From the NCBI GenBank assembly GCA_017459315.1, contig JAFUDD010000042.1, positions 1 to 18,951 of the forward strand: 18,951 bases of DNA, written 5' to 3'. The stretch comes from Clostridia bacterium. Its GTDB lineage: Bacteria; Bacillota_A; Clostridia; Christensenellales; CAG-138. The notes under the pieces were generated by a model, which worked only from the letters and a program-made list of their open reading frames with translations, ran no database searches and was not told the origin of the DNA. Position 1 is the stretch's first letter, and every line of letters starts with the position of its first letter. This document shows, one piece after another, positions 1-6,275 of this stretch. The translations under genes were made by a program, and so were the position numbers.

Positions 1-2
1 AT

Positions 3-242
3 GAAAAGGGCTTGGAAGAGATTCTGCCGCGCGTGATGGCGGCGTTTGCCGACGTGACCGGCATGGACAACGTCACGCCGGACAGCCATTTCCAGTACGA
101 CCTCGGCGGCGATTCGCTGCAATACTTCTCGCTGATCGAACGGATCGGCGCCGATTTCGGCGTCACCATCGACACCCATGCCGCCCCGGAGCTCAATACG
201 CCCCGCGCGGTCGCGGCGTACATTTTGAAGGAAGCGGAATAA
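3..242 (+). CDS. Acyl/peptidyl carrier protein domain (5' end outside window)
   Basis: This is a phosphopantetheine carrier domain that would hold acyl or aminoacyl groups on a 4'-phosphopantetheine thioester. The attachment motif DLGGDSL is clear, with the serine encoded at 114-116, followed by the usual helix II sequence and a C-terminal helix ending at a TAA at 240-242. The visible part is about 79 codons, close to a whole free-standing ACP of about 76-80 residues. The frame is open to the left edge, however. The only start-like codon near the family's usual N terminus is a TTG at 12, with just one base between it and the purine-rich AAAAGGG, too close for a good ribosome site. The start is therefore probably upstream. 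It could be a free-standing carrier or the C-terminal domain of a larger ligase or synthase; the window cannot decide. The domain call is firm, the partner unknown. Confidence 0.85.
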   Translation, partial: EKGLEEILPRVMAAFADVTGMDNVTPDSHFQYDLGGDSLQYFSLIERIGADFGVTIDTHAAPELNTPRAVAAYILKEAE

Positions 243-261
243 CGAAAAAGAAGGCAATCAA

Positions 262-291
262 AAAACGCACGGGTTCGTTCCCGTGCGTTTT
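262..291. terminator. Bidirectional rho-independent terminator
   Basis: A perfect 12-bp stem, AAAACGCACGGG (262-273) pairing with CCCGTGCGTTTT (280-291), encloses a six-base loop. The A-run on one side and T-run on the other let it act on both strands. It lies between the carrier-protein gene ending at 242 and the converging lipoprotein gene ending at 296, so it probably ends both transcripts. Confidence 0.9.
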
Positions 292-295
292 GCGT

Positions 296-1825
296 TCAAT
301 GATCCGGGATCTCCGACGGTTTCAAATCGCAAAGATCCGTGCCGAAGTCGATGGGCTCGCCGGTCACGGCGTCGACGGAGAGCGTATAGCGCACGTCCTC
401 GTCTGCGGATCGCGGGCGGTAGACAAAGCACCAGGCGGGGCGCAGCAGCCCCTCGTGCAGCAGCGTCGGGTCGTTGATCGCGCGGAGCACCAGCGACGCC
501 GAAAGCGGGATGATCCCCTCCGGACAGTCCCCGGACAGCGTGGCCTTTGCCACGGCCTCCACCTCCGCATACGGCAGCAGCGCGGCGTCGGCCTCCAGCT
601 GCTCGCCGGCCCGGATCGGGGAATACCAATTCACAAATACGATGCGCGATCCCGACACGATAAAATACAGCACGGTATACGTCCAGGTTTCATCCTCCAC
701 CGGCAGATGCGGCTCTCCATAGGGCGGGGCGGTCAGGGGGCTGCGGTTCATCACGGACACGACCGGGATATTGTCCACCACGGGATTGCACCGGACGTTA
801 TAGGATTGCAGCGATCCGCCGGGTGTGGTGCAGAGATCGAACCGTCCGAACGAAGCCGGAATGTGCGCGGCATGCAAAAAGGCTTTTACGTCCTCCGCCG
901 CTTCTTTCGGCGTCTTTTCGAGAAAACATTCCTCCGGCTTTTCGTCTCCGTCCAAATAGGGAAGCACGTCGATTCGGCTGCCGCAATTGGTCTCGCTTAC
1001 CGCTATTCCGTTATAAGTTGAATAAAAGAATAAGACGCTGCTGCTCTTAGGCCCTTCCCAATGCCCGTCGATCACGGTTTCCCCGTTTTGATCGATTTCA
1101 TCGGTGACATAAAAGATTTCCTCGGAAGACGGATAATAGTTTGTAACGCTTAAAAAGGAGCATATATAAGGAGAAGGAACATCCGAAAGCCATTCGCAAT
1201 CCTGCTGATGGAGTAGGATTTCTTCCTTGTTATGCGTCAGCGAGGTACAGCCATAGGAATCCAGCGGCATAAAATGAACGCTTGCCGGGGCGCGCTCGAT
1301 GGTGGCCGGCGCATCCGCAAGCATGGCGGTGTAGCGGTCGATCGTTTCCTGTATTTCTTCCTTTTGCCGGAGAAGGCGAGGATTCAGCTTTATCATCTCG
1401 TCCGTATAGGTGGCAAGCGCTTCCTTAAGCCGCCCGATCATGTATTGCAGCTCGTCTTGGCTGAAGGCATCGGGAAACATTTCGTTTGTCATCCTGCCGT
1501 CCGGGAAGCAGGCTTCGGCAAGGTATTGGAGGTTTTCCTCACTGAACTGCATCGCATGGAGCCGGTATACCGGCATCGCCAGCACGTCCGGCACATGGAT
1601 CGGGAACGTGCCGGAAAGCCCCGGCTCCGTCCATGTGCGCTCGTCCTCGGTCAGCCCAAGCCGTTCCATCAGATAGCGCCGCTTTTCGAGCGGAAGCGAA
1701 GCGTCACGCACATACGGATCGCCCTCGACCGGCGCGGCGGGATAGGCCGCGGTATCGAGCGGGGCAAATTCGCTCGCGCAGCCGAGCAGCAGCAAAGCGA
1801 GCAGCAAACAAAGACTCCGTTTCAT
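296..1825 (-). CDS. Lipoprotein of the two-component operon (second of a paralogous pair)
   Basis: Predicted secreted lipoprotein of 509 residues. The N terminus is MKR followed by a leucine-rich segment and the lipobox LLLGC, with the lipidated cysteine at residue 16. It is the last gene of the minus-strand operon, starting 2 bases after the preceding stop. Its ribosome site GGAGGAGAG lies inside the end of the upstream gene, so translation is probably coupled. The body matches no enzyme I recognise. It shares ordered motifs with the upstream lipoprotein: an xxFLHxA segment, a YxVRC segment, a PYG turn, a PAWxxxY segment near the C terminus and a final TGE turn, which suggests duplication. 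The C-terminal part resembles PepSY/YycI-like folds in feel only. It might belong to an uncharacterised Clostridia lipoprotein family such as DUF6034; that is a recollection, not a search result. A role in sensing for the adjacent kinase is inferred from position only. Confidence 0.85.
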   Translation of the reverse strand: MKRSLCLLLALLLLGCASEFAPLDTAAYPAAPVEGDPYVRDASLPLEKRRYLMERLGLTEDERTWTEPGLSGTFPIHVPDVLAMPVYRLHAMQFSEENLQYLAEACFPDGRMTNEMFPDAFSQDELQYMIGRLKEALATYTDEMIKLNPRLLRQKEEIQETIDRYTAMLADAPATIERAPASVHFMPLDSYGCTSLTHNKEEILLHQQDCEWLSDVPSPYICSFLSVTNYYPSSEEIFYVTDEIDQNGETVIDGHWEGPKSSSVLFFYSTYNGIAVSETNCGSRIDVLPYLDGDEKPEECFLEKTPKEAAEDVKAFLHAAHIPASFGRFDLCTTPGGSLQSYNVRCNPVVDNIPVVSVMNRSPLTAPPYGEPHLPVEDETWTYTVLYFIVSGSRIVFVNWYSPIRAGEQLEADAALLPYAEVEAVAKATLSGDCPEGIIPLSASLVLRAINDPTLLHEGLLRPAWCFVYRPRSADEDVRYTLSVDAVTGEPIDFGTDLCDLKPSEIPDH

Positions 1826-1827
1826 TT

Positions 1828-3381
1828 TTATCTCTCCTCCGCATTGCGTCGGTCAAACGAGGGCGGCAGCGCGCCTTCGCCGAGCTTTTCGCCGGTGATT
1901 TGGGAGAACGCGACAAGGTGCAGATTGTCACGCTCGGCGGCGGTATCGTCCCGCCCGTAGGCGTATTGCACAAGCCATGCGGGAAGGAGCCGCCCCTCCC
2001 GGTCGGCATTCGGATCCGGCACGCAGCAAAGCACCAGGGACACGCGCTGCACCGTCGCGGTGCGGGCGACGCGCGTATCGCCGTATTGCGTCAAAAGATA
2101 GGCCGTCGCCAAGTCCACGGCTTCCTGCAGTACGACCGTATCGCGGGCGCCGTCCGGCTCCGTGCGGAGCAGCCGAAGCGGGTGCTCCCATGTCGCGGCG
2201 AACACGCCGCCGTCGTCGAGCAGCATCCCGCAAAACTCGTTCGTCCAGTCGGACGGCGTCTGCGCATCATGGGCAAATGAGCCGTAGGGCAATAGGTTCT
2301 GCCCGGTCAGGCAGTAAACCATCAGACCGTCGTAACAGCGCGCGCAGCGCACCTCATACCATTGCTTTCCGGCGGGACCGGCAAAAAAGGTGATGCGGTA
2401 CGGCTCGAAATTCATCACACCGGCGCGGTGCAAAAACTGCCGCGCGGCGTCGAAGGCCGCCTTTGGCGACAGCGCAAGCGTACAGCCCGCGGGCATTTCG
2501 TCCGTTTCAGCAAGGTCGGTCACATCGAGCCGGGCGGCAAACTCTTTTCCGACAAGCCCGTTCACCAGCGGCAGGTTGTTCGTATAGCGGAACGAGGAAA
2601 ACCACGACAGCGCGGGCGGCATCTCCCGTAGCGCGGCGGCGGCTTCGTCCGCGTTTTCCCACCGCGCGGCGTTCTGCACGACAAAGTTTTTCCCAAGCCC
2701 CCGCAGCGCCGTTTCCAAAGCGCCGGTTTCCTTACGGGTATAGCGGGCCTCCCCAACCGGGCGGCCGCGCTCGTTTGTCAGCGTCACGCTGCCCGGCGCG
2801 TCCGACAAGGTCGGCGCGGTTCTTTCGCGGTCGATGTGCGCCGGATGGTCGGCTGTGCGAGCGAGGGCGCGCTGCCGGATGAGCGACCATTGCGCATGCC
2901 CGTCCTCCGGGCCGGTGCTGCCGAGCCCCGCGTCGATCAGCGTCTGTATTGCGTCGGCTGCGGCGGAAAGCTCCTCCGCGGAAAATTCGGGATAGTAGAG
3001 ATAGGCGGCGCTGCTGTACGGGTAGACATAGGTTGTATCGCCGTCCATGCAGGCGTCGTACAGCAGGGCGGTGCGCTCGGCGGTGAAGTCGGCAGGGCCG
3101 ACGCGGGCAATCAGCGAGGAAAGGGAGGACGCGTCCACGGCGGCTTCGCCGGTCACGGTCAAAAGTCCCTGCTTGGCGGAGAACGAAACCGTATCGGGGT
3201 AGGTAAACAGCACCTGCTCATTGGCGGCGCGGGTCGGGCTTGCGGTCGCCTGTGCGGCGGGCGGCAGCGTGGGCGTCGGTTCGGGACGGAAATCCTCGGG
3301 CGAGACGGCGGCAAATTCCTCCGTCATACAGCCGCAAAGCAGCAGCAGGGCGAGCAGCCCCGCGATTCGCTTCTTTTTCAT
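1828..3381 (-). CDS. Lipoprotein of the two-component operon (first of a paralogous pair)
   Basis: Predicted secreted lipoprotein of 517 residues. I place the start at the ATG 3381-3379, because it gives a signal peptide (MKKKR, a leucine run, lipobox LCGC with cysteine 18) and overlaps the kinase stop as ATGA. The sequence GGGAGG seven bases upstream serves as ribosome site. The frame stays open upstream into the kinase gene, but that extension is arginine-rich and out of frame with the kinase, so it is a shadow. After the lipobox comes a proline/threonine-rich linker (about residues 30-50), then a domain with FLHxAG, YEVRC, PYG, PAWLVQY and ITGE motifs in the same order as in the next gene. 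No catalytic motif is visible. The placement after a regulator-kinase pair recalls YycH/YycI, which restrain the kinase WalK, but no clear homology to them can be seen here. Confidence 0.85.
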   Translation of the reverse strand: MKKKRIAGLLALLLLCGCMTEEFAAVSPEDFRPEPTPTLPPAAQATASPTRAANEQVLFTYPDTVSFSAKQGLLTVTGEAAVDASSLSSLIARVGPADFTAERTALLYDACMDGDTTYVYPYSSAAYLYYPEFSAEELSAAADAIQTLIDAGLGSTGPEDGHAQWSLIRQRALARTADHPAHIDRERTAPTLSDAPGSVTLTNERGRPVGEARYTRKETGALETALRGLGKNFVVQNAARWENADEAAAALREMPPALSWFSSFRYTNNLPLVNGLVGKEFAARLDVTDLAETDEMPAGCTLALSPKAAFDAARQFLHRAGVMNFEPYRITFFAGPAGKQWYEVRCARCYDGLMVYCLTGQNLLPYGSFAHDAQTPSDWTNEFCGMLLDDGGVFAATWEHPLRLLRTEPDGARDTVVLQEAVDLATAYLLTQYGDTRVARTATVQRVSLVLCCVPDPNADREGRLLPAWLVQYAYGRDDTAAERDNLHLVAFSQITGEKLGEGALPPSFDRRNAEER

Positions 3382-4739
3382 GCCTCCGCCTCCCGCAGCT
3401 TCACGGTCACGGTCGTGCCTTGGTTCGGTTCGCTTTCGATCAGCAGCGTGCCGCGGTGCAGCGTCACGATCCGCTGCACGAGCGCAAGGCCGAGCCCCGC
3501 GTGCCCGGTTTTGCGGCTGCGCGCCTTGTCCGCGCGATAGAACGGCTCGGTCACGCGGGCAAGCACCTCCTTGGTCATGCCGGGGCCGTTGTCGGTCACG
3601 ACGAGCACGGGGCCGCGCCCGGCCAGCCAAACCTCGCTCGCACCGGCAGAAACCGCGTTGTCAAACAGATTGGTCAGGACGCTGCACAACAGGTCGGCGT
3701 CGCCGATCGCGGCAAAGTCGTTCAGCGCAAGATGCAGCGCCACGCCGCGCTGCTCGGCGAGCTTGGACAGCATCGGGCGCAGCGTTTGCGAAAGCGCCTC
3801 GCCGGTCACGGGCAAAAGCGCAATGGCCTCGCCGCCGTCCACGGCGATCAGGCGCATCATCTTCTGCGTCAGCGCCTCCAGCCGTTTGCTTTCCGCGTAC
3901 AAAAACCGGAGGCTTTCGGCCCGCTGTTCCTCCGAAAGCCGCAGCGTGTGCAGGGCTTCGCTGTAACCCACGATTGCGGTCATCGGCGTTTTCAGCTCAT
4001 GCGTGAGCGCGCCGACCAGCAGCTTCCGCTGCTCCGCGACCTCGGACACCGCCGCGATCTGCTCCTGCACGCTCAGGCGCATCTGCTCAAAGCTCCGCGC
4101 AAGCGAGCCGACCTCGTCGCGGTGACGGCTTCGGATCGGGGTTTCGTAATCGCCCGCCGCCATGCGCCGCGCCGCGCGTTCGAGCTCCGCAAGCGGGCCG
4201 AGCGCCGCGTGCGTCAACAGCCACAGTGCCACGGCAAGCGCCAAAAAAGCGACGCCGCCGATCAGCAGAAACGTGTGCGTCAGGCGGCGCGCCGCGTCGA
4301 TGACCACCGTGCAGTCGTGCAGCAGGTAGATATTGCTGCCGTCCGGGAGCGATTCGCAGAGCACGATCACATACCGGTCGTCCATCGCAAACAGCCGTTC
4401 GCCCGCGCCGTTCATCAGCCGGTCGAGCGCAAGCGAAGAATCGTTATAGAGCGTGTCACCCATGTAGACGAACTGCCACTTTTCGTCGCCCTTGTCAAAG
4501 CGGCGAAACAGGTATTGCCGCCGGTTCTTTTCCGCAAAGGAGGACAGCGGCTCGAGCCCTTCGCGGTCCACGGCGACGGCGTAGGAGGTCGTCAAAAAGC
4601 TGAGCCGCGCCCGCGCGTTTTCACGCTCGGCGTCGAGCGATTGCCGATACGCCGCGCGCAGCACAACAGCGCCGACCGCGAGCAGCGTCAGCGCCGAAAG
4701 TCCTATGGAGAGCAGACTCATTTTCAGAGACAGTTTCAT
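3378..4739 (-). CDS. Membrane sensor histidine kinase
   Basis: Membrane histidine kinase of 453 residues that would autophosphorylate and pass the phosphate to the regulator encoded just upstream. Domains in order: TM1 (about 9-28), an extracytoplasmic sensor region of about 120 residues, TM2 (about 156-176), HAMP (about 176-230, with GDYETPI and DEVGSLARSF), HisKA with LTHELKTPM (phospho-acceptor His247), and HATPase with N box (NLFDNA, 357-362), G1 (DNGPGM, 383-388), F box (EPFYRAD) and G2 (GHAGLGLAL, 412-420). All catalytic boxes are intact. The gene starts 27 bases after the regulator stop and overlaps the next lipoprotein gene by ATGA. No clear Shine-Dalgarno sequence precedes the ATG; a small hairpin occupies the gap, so translation may depend on the upstream gene. 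The stimulus is unknown; cell-envelope stress is a guess from the lipoprotein neighbours. Confidence 0.95.
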   Translation of the reverse strand: MKLSLKMSLLSIGLSALTLLAVGAVVLRAAYRQSLDAERENARARLSFLTTSYAVAVDREGLEPLSSFAEKNRRQYLFRRFDKGDEKWQFVYMGDTLYNDSSLALDRLMNGAGERLFAMDDRYVIVLCESLPDGSNIYLLHDCTVVIDAARRLTHTFLLIGGVAFLALAVALWLLTHAALGPLAELERAARRMAAGDYETPIRSRHRDEVGSLARSFEQMRLSVQEQIAAVSEVAEQRKLLVGALTHELKTPMTAIVGYSEALHTLRLSEEQRAESLRFLYAESKRLEALTQKMMRLIAVDGGEAIALLPVTGEALSQTLRPMLSKLAEQRGVALHLALNDFAAIGDADLLCSVLTNLFDNAVSAGASEVWLAGRGPVLVVTDNGPGMTKEVLARVTEPFYRADKARSRKTGHAGLGLALVQRIVTLHRGTLLIESEPNQGTTVTVKLREAEA

Positions 4740-4749
4740 GCCGGTTGTG

Positions 4750-4765
4750 CGGCACGGCTGTGCCG
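4750..4765 (-). other. Intergenic hairpin between regulator and kinase genes
   Basis: In the transcript, CGGCAC pairs with GTGCCG across the four-base loop AGCC, between the regulator stop (4767) and the kinase ATG (4739). It has no T-run, so it is not a terminator. It sits where the kinase ribosome site would be expected and could tune the regulator:kinase ratio or mark an RNA processing point. The stem is short (6 bp), so chance is possible. Confidence 0.4.
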
Positions 4766-4766
4766 G

Positions 4767-5429
4767 TTATACCCCCTCATCCGTTTCGAGCCGGTAGCCG
4801 ACGCGGCTCACCGCGACGATCGGCAGCCCGGTACGGCGGCGCAGCTGCGAAATATGGTTGTCGATGGCGCGGGATTCCCCGATAAAATCGCTGTTCCAGA
4901 TCTCGGACAGGATGCGTTCGCGCGAAAGGGCGACGTTTTTGTTCTTGGCAAGCAGCAGCAACAGGTCATACTGCGTCGGCGTCAGCTCCAAGGGCTGCCC
5001 GCCCTTTGTGACCGAGCGGCTTTTCGGGAAGATTTCGATATCGCCGAGACGAATCGAGTCCGGCGGCGGCAGGTGGCGCGAAAGCACCTTGTCGATCCGC
5101 GCCAGCAGCTCTTCAAGCGCAAACGGCTTGACGATGTAATCCTCCGCGCCGTCGCGCAGCCCCTTCACGCGATCCTCCACGGCATTCTTGGCCGTCAGAA
5201 AGATCACCGGGATCGACGCCGCCTTGAACGTGTCCAGCAGCTCGAAGCCGTCCAGGCCCGGCAGCATGATATCCAGCAGGGCAAGGTCATAGCGTTCGCC
5301 GCGCTCGATGCGCGCTTTTGCCTCCGCGCCGTCGTATTCGCCGGTCACCATGTACCCGGTCACGGACAGGTTCATGCACAGCAGGCGGTTGATCGCCTCG
5401 TCGTCCTCGACCACTAAAATCCTTCGCAT
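4767..5429 (-). CDS. OmpR/PhoB-family response regulator
   Basis: Response regulator of 220 residues, the usual length for the family. The receiver domain (about 1-118) has the acidic pair in VVEDDE, the phospho-acceptor Asp53 in LLDIMLPG, the switch residue Thr79 in FLTA and Lys101 in VKPF. The DNA-binding domain (about 128-218) is a winged helix, with ELTPTQYDLL at its start, the recognition region SRAIDNHISQLRRR and the wing VGYRLE. The ATG at 5429 is preceded by GGCGGAGA at good spacing. It is the first gene of the operon and the cognate partner of the kinase downstream. An 11-bp-spaced direct repeat upstream (5494-5513) is the kind of site this family binds, so positive autoregulation is likely. 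Targets beyond the operon cannot be told. Confidence 0.95.
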   Translation of the reverse strand: MRRILVVEDDEAINRLLCMNLSVTGYMVTGEYDGAEAKARIERGERYDLALLDIMLPGLDGFELLDTFKAASIPVIFLTAKNAVEDRVKGLRDGAEDYIVKPFALEELLARIDKVLSRHLPPPDSIRLGDIEIFPKSRSVTKGGQPLELTPTQYDLLLLLAKNKNVALSRERILSEIWNSDFIGESRAIDNHISQLRRRTGLPIVAVSRVGYRLETDEGV

Positions 5430-5455
5430 ATCGTTCTCCGCCTTTCTTTACCTGC

Positions 5456-5464
5456 ATTATAGCA
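5456..5464 (-). promoter_or_regulatory. Extended -10 promoter of the two-component operon
   Basis: On the minus strand the sequence TGCTATAAT contains a perfect TATAAT with the TGn extension. The predicted transcript start is near 5449, about 20 bases before the regulator ATG. No good -35 hexamer lies 16-18 bases upstream, which fits an extended -10 promoter that is helped by an activator. Confidence 0.75.
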
Positions 5465-5493
5465 AATCGGGCGCGCGCGGTCATCCCCAAATT

Positions 5494-5513
5494 GTAACGA
5501 TTCGGTAACGATT
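5494..5513. promoter_or_regulatory. Tandem direct repeat, likely OmpR-family regulator box
   Basis: GTAACGATT occurs at 5494-5502 and again exactly at 5505-5513, a period of 11 bases. On the minus strand this reads AATCGTTAC twice, centred about 54 bases upstream of the predicted start of the two-component operon. PhoB/OmpR-family dimers bind 11-bp direct repeats head to tail, so this is a good candidate site for the regulator encoded next to it. The assignment is inference; the repeat itself is exact. Confidence 0.6.
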
Positions 5514-5564
5514 GCCTATCGCAGAACGCGACTGCAAAAAATCCCGCTTTTTCGGGGAAAACGG

Positions 5565-5593
5565 TTGCAATGTGCCGGCTGTTGCATTATAAT
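5565..5593 (+). promoter_or_regulatory. Promoter of the tetR-fakA-fakB-GNAT-plsX operon
   Basis: TTGCAA (5565-5570) and TATAAT (5588-5593) are separated by 17 bases, close to the sigma-A consensus. The start would be near 5600, leaving an untranslated leader of about 42 bases to the tetR ATG. A short perfect inverted repeat, ACAC-AG-GTGT (5594-5603), lies directly on the expected start and is a weak candidate for a repressor half-site pair. Confidence 0.8.
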
Positions 5594-5641
5594 ACACAGG
5601 TGTGGAAAAATTCGACACGATCCGACAAGAGGGAAAAAATC

Positions 5642-6223
5642 ATGGTAAAGGAAAGAAAGTGTGACAGCCGCGTGGCGCGGACCAAGGCCGCGATCCGCCG
5701 TGCATACTTAAAGCTGCTCGGCCAGAAGGACGGCGGCGCCATTACGGTCACGGATATCGCCGAGACGGCGGACGTGGATCGCAAGACGGTGTATAACTAT
5801 TATGACGGCGTACTGGCGATTCGTGACGAGCTGGAGGATGAGCTGGTGCGGCTCGTCGCCAAGGCCATCGGGGAGGCCGATCTCGAACGCTGCCCGCGCG
5901 ATCCGCTCGGCTTTCTGCAGGCGGTGACGAACGCGTTTGCGGCGCACGACGAGCTGACCGTGCCGCTGATGCGGAAGAACAAGCATTCGCAGGTGCTGCA
6001 AAAGCTCGGCGACGCGTTTGCCGCGCGGGTGAGCGCGCTGCTGAAAAAGCACGTCTCGCCGTCCAAGCTCGCCTACACGAAGCTGTACGCGGACTTTATC
6101 ACGGGCGGCACGCTGACGCTGTACCGCGACTGGCTGAACGCGGGCATGCAGCAGCCTCTGGAGGAGATCGCAAAGCAGCTTGAGTTGTTTTTAAAGACCG
6201 GCATCGCGGCCTTTATGGCATAA
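5642..6223 (+). CDS. TetR/AcrR-family transcriptional regulator
   Basis: DNA-binding regulator of 193 residues, the usual TetR size. The N-terminal helix-turn-helix lies at about 12-58, with ITVTDIAETADVDRKTVYNYYD carrying the turn and the recognition helix; the C-terminal two-thirds is a helical ligand and dimer domain without a recognisable ligand signature. I choose the ATG at 5642, preceded by AGAGGG at eight bases; the frame extends back to 5570, but that would start inside the promoter. It is the first gene before fakA, 52 bases apart, with no terminator between, so it is probably co-transcribed and may repress its own operon. A fatty acid, acyl-phosphate or acyl-ACP as effector is an inference from the downstream genes. 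Confidence 0.88.
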   Translation: MVKERKCDSRVARTKAAIRRAYLKLLGQKDGGAITVTDIAETADVDRKTVYNYYDGVLAIRDELEDELVRLVAKAIGEADLERCPRDPLGFLQAVTNAFAAHDELTVPLMRKNKHSQVLQKLGDAFAARVSALLKKHVSPSKLAYTKLYADFITGGTLTLYRDWLNAGMQQPLEEIAKQLELFLKTGIAAFMA

Positions 6224-6238
6224 CGAAACCATTGTGTC

Positions 6239-6258
6239 CGGCGGGGAAGGGACCGCCG
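6239..6258 (+). other. Hairpin between tetR and fakA
   Basis: CGGCGG (6239-6244) pairs with CCGCCG (6253-6258) around an eight-base loop. There is no T-run, so it should not end transcription. It ends just before the fakA ribosome site GAGGAAAGGA (6261-6270) and could stabilise or separate expression of the two cistrons. Only six pairs, so the function is uncertain. Confidence 0.4.
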
Positions 6259-6275
6259 AAGAGGAAAGGAAACGT

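Noticed and set aside
1232..1960. A plus-strand frame preceded by purine-rich AAGGAG-like sequences around 1153-1178
   Set aside because: The purine runs belong to the AT-richer codons of the minus-strand lipoprotein gene; the predicted protein has no recognisable features.
3240..5417. A 725-codon open frame on the plus strand opposite the kinase and regulator genes
   Set aside because: Its translation is rich in arginine, histidine and glutamine with no domain, and it is an antisense shadow of two clearly real genes with intact motifs. GC-rich codon bias makes such frames long.
5566..5586. TGCAA and TTGCA as an inverted repeat across the tetR promoter spacer, considered as a TetR operator
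   Set aside because: Only five base pairs match, the inner sequence is not symmetric, and the arms overlap the -35 hexamer by necessity.
6181..6275. A separate promoter for fakA within the end of tetR
   Set aside because: TTGAGT/TTTAAA-like words are present but the spacing is wrong and no good -10 is found at a suitable distance.
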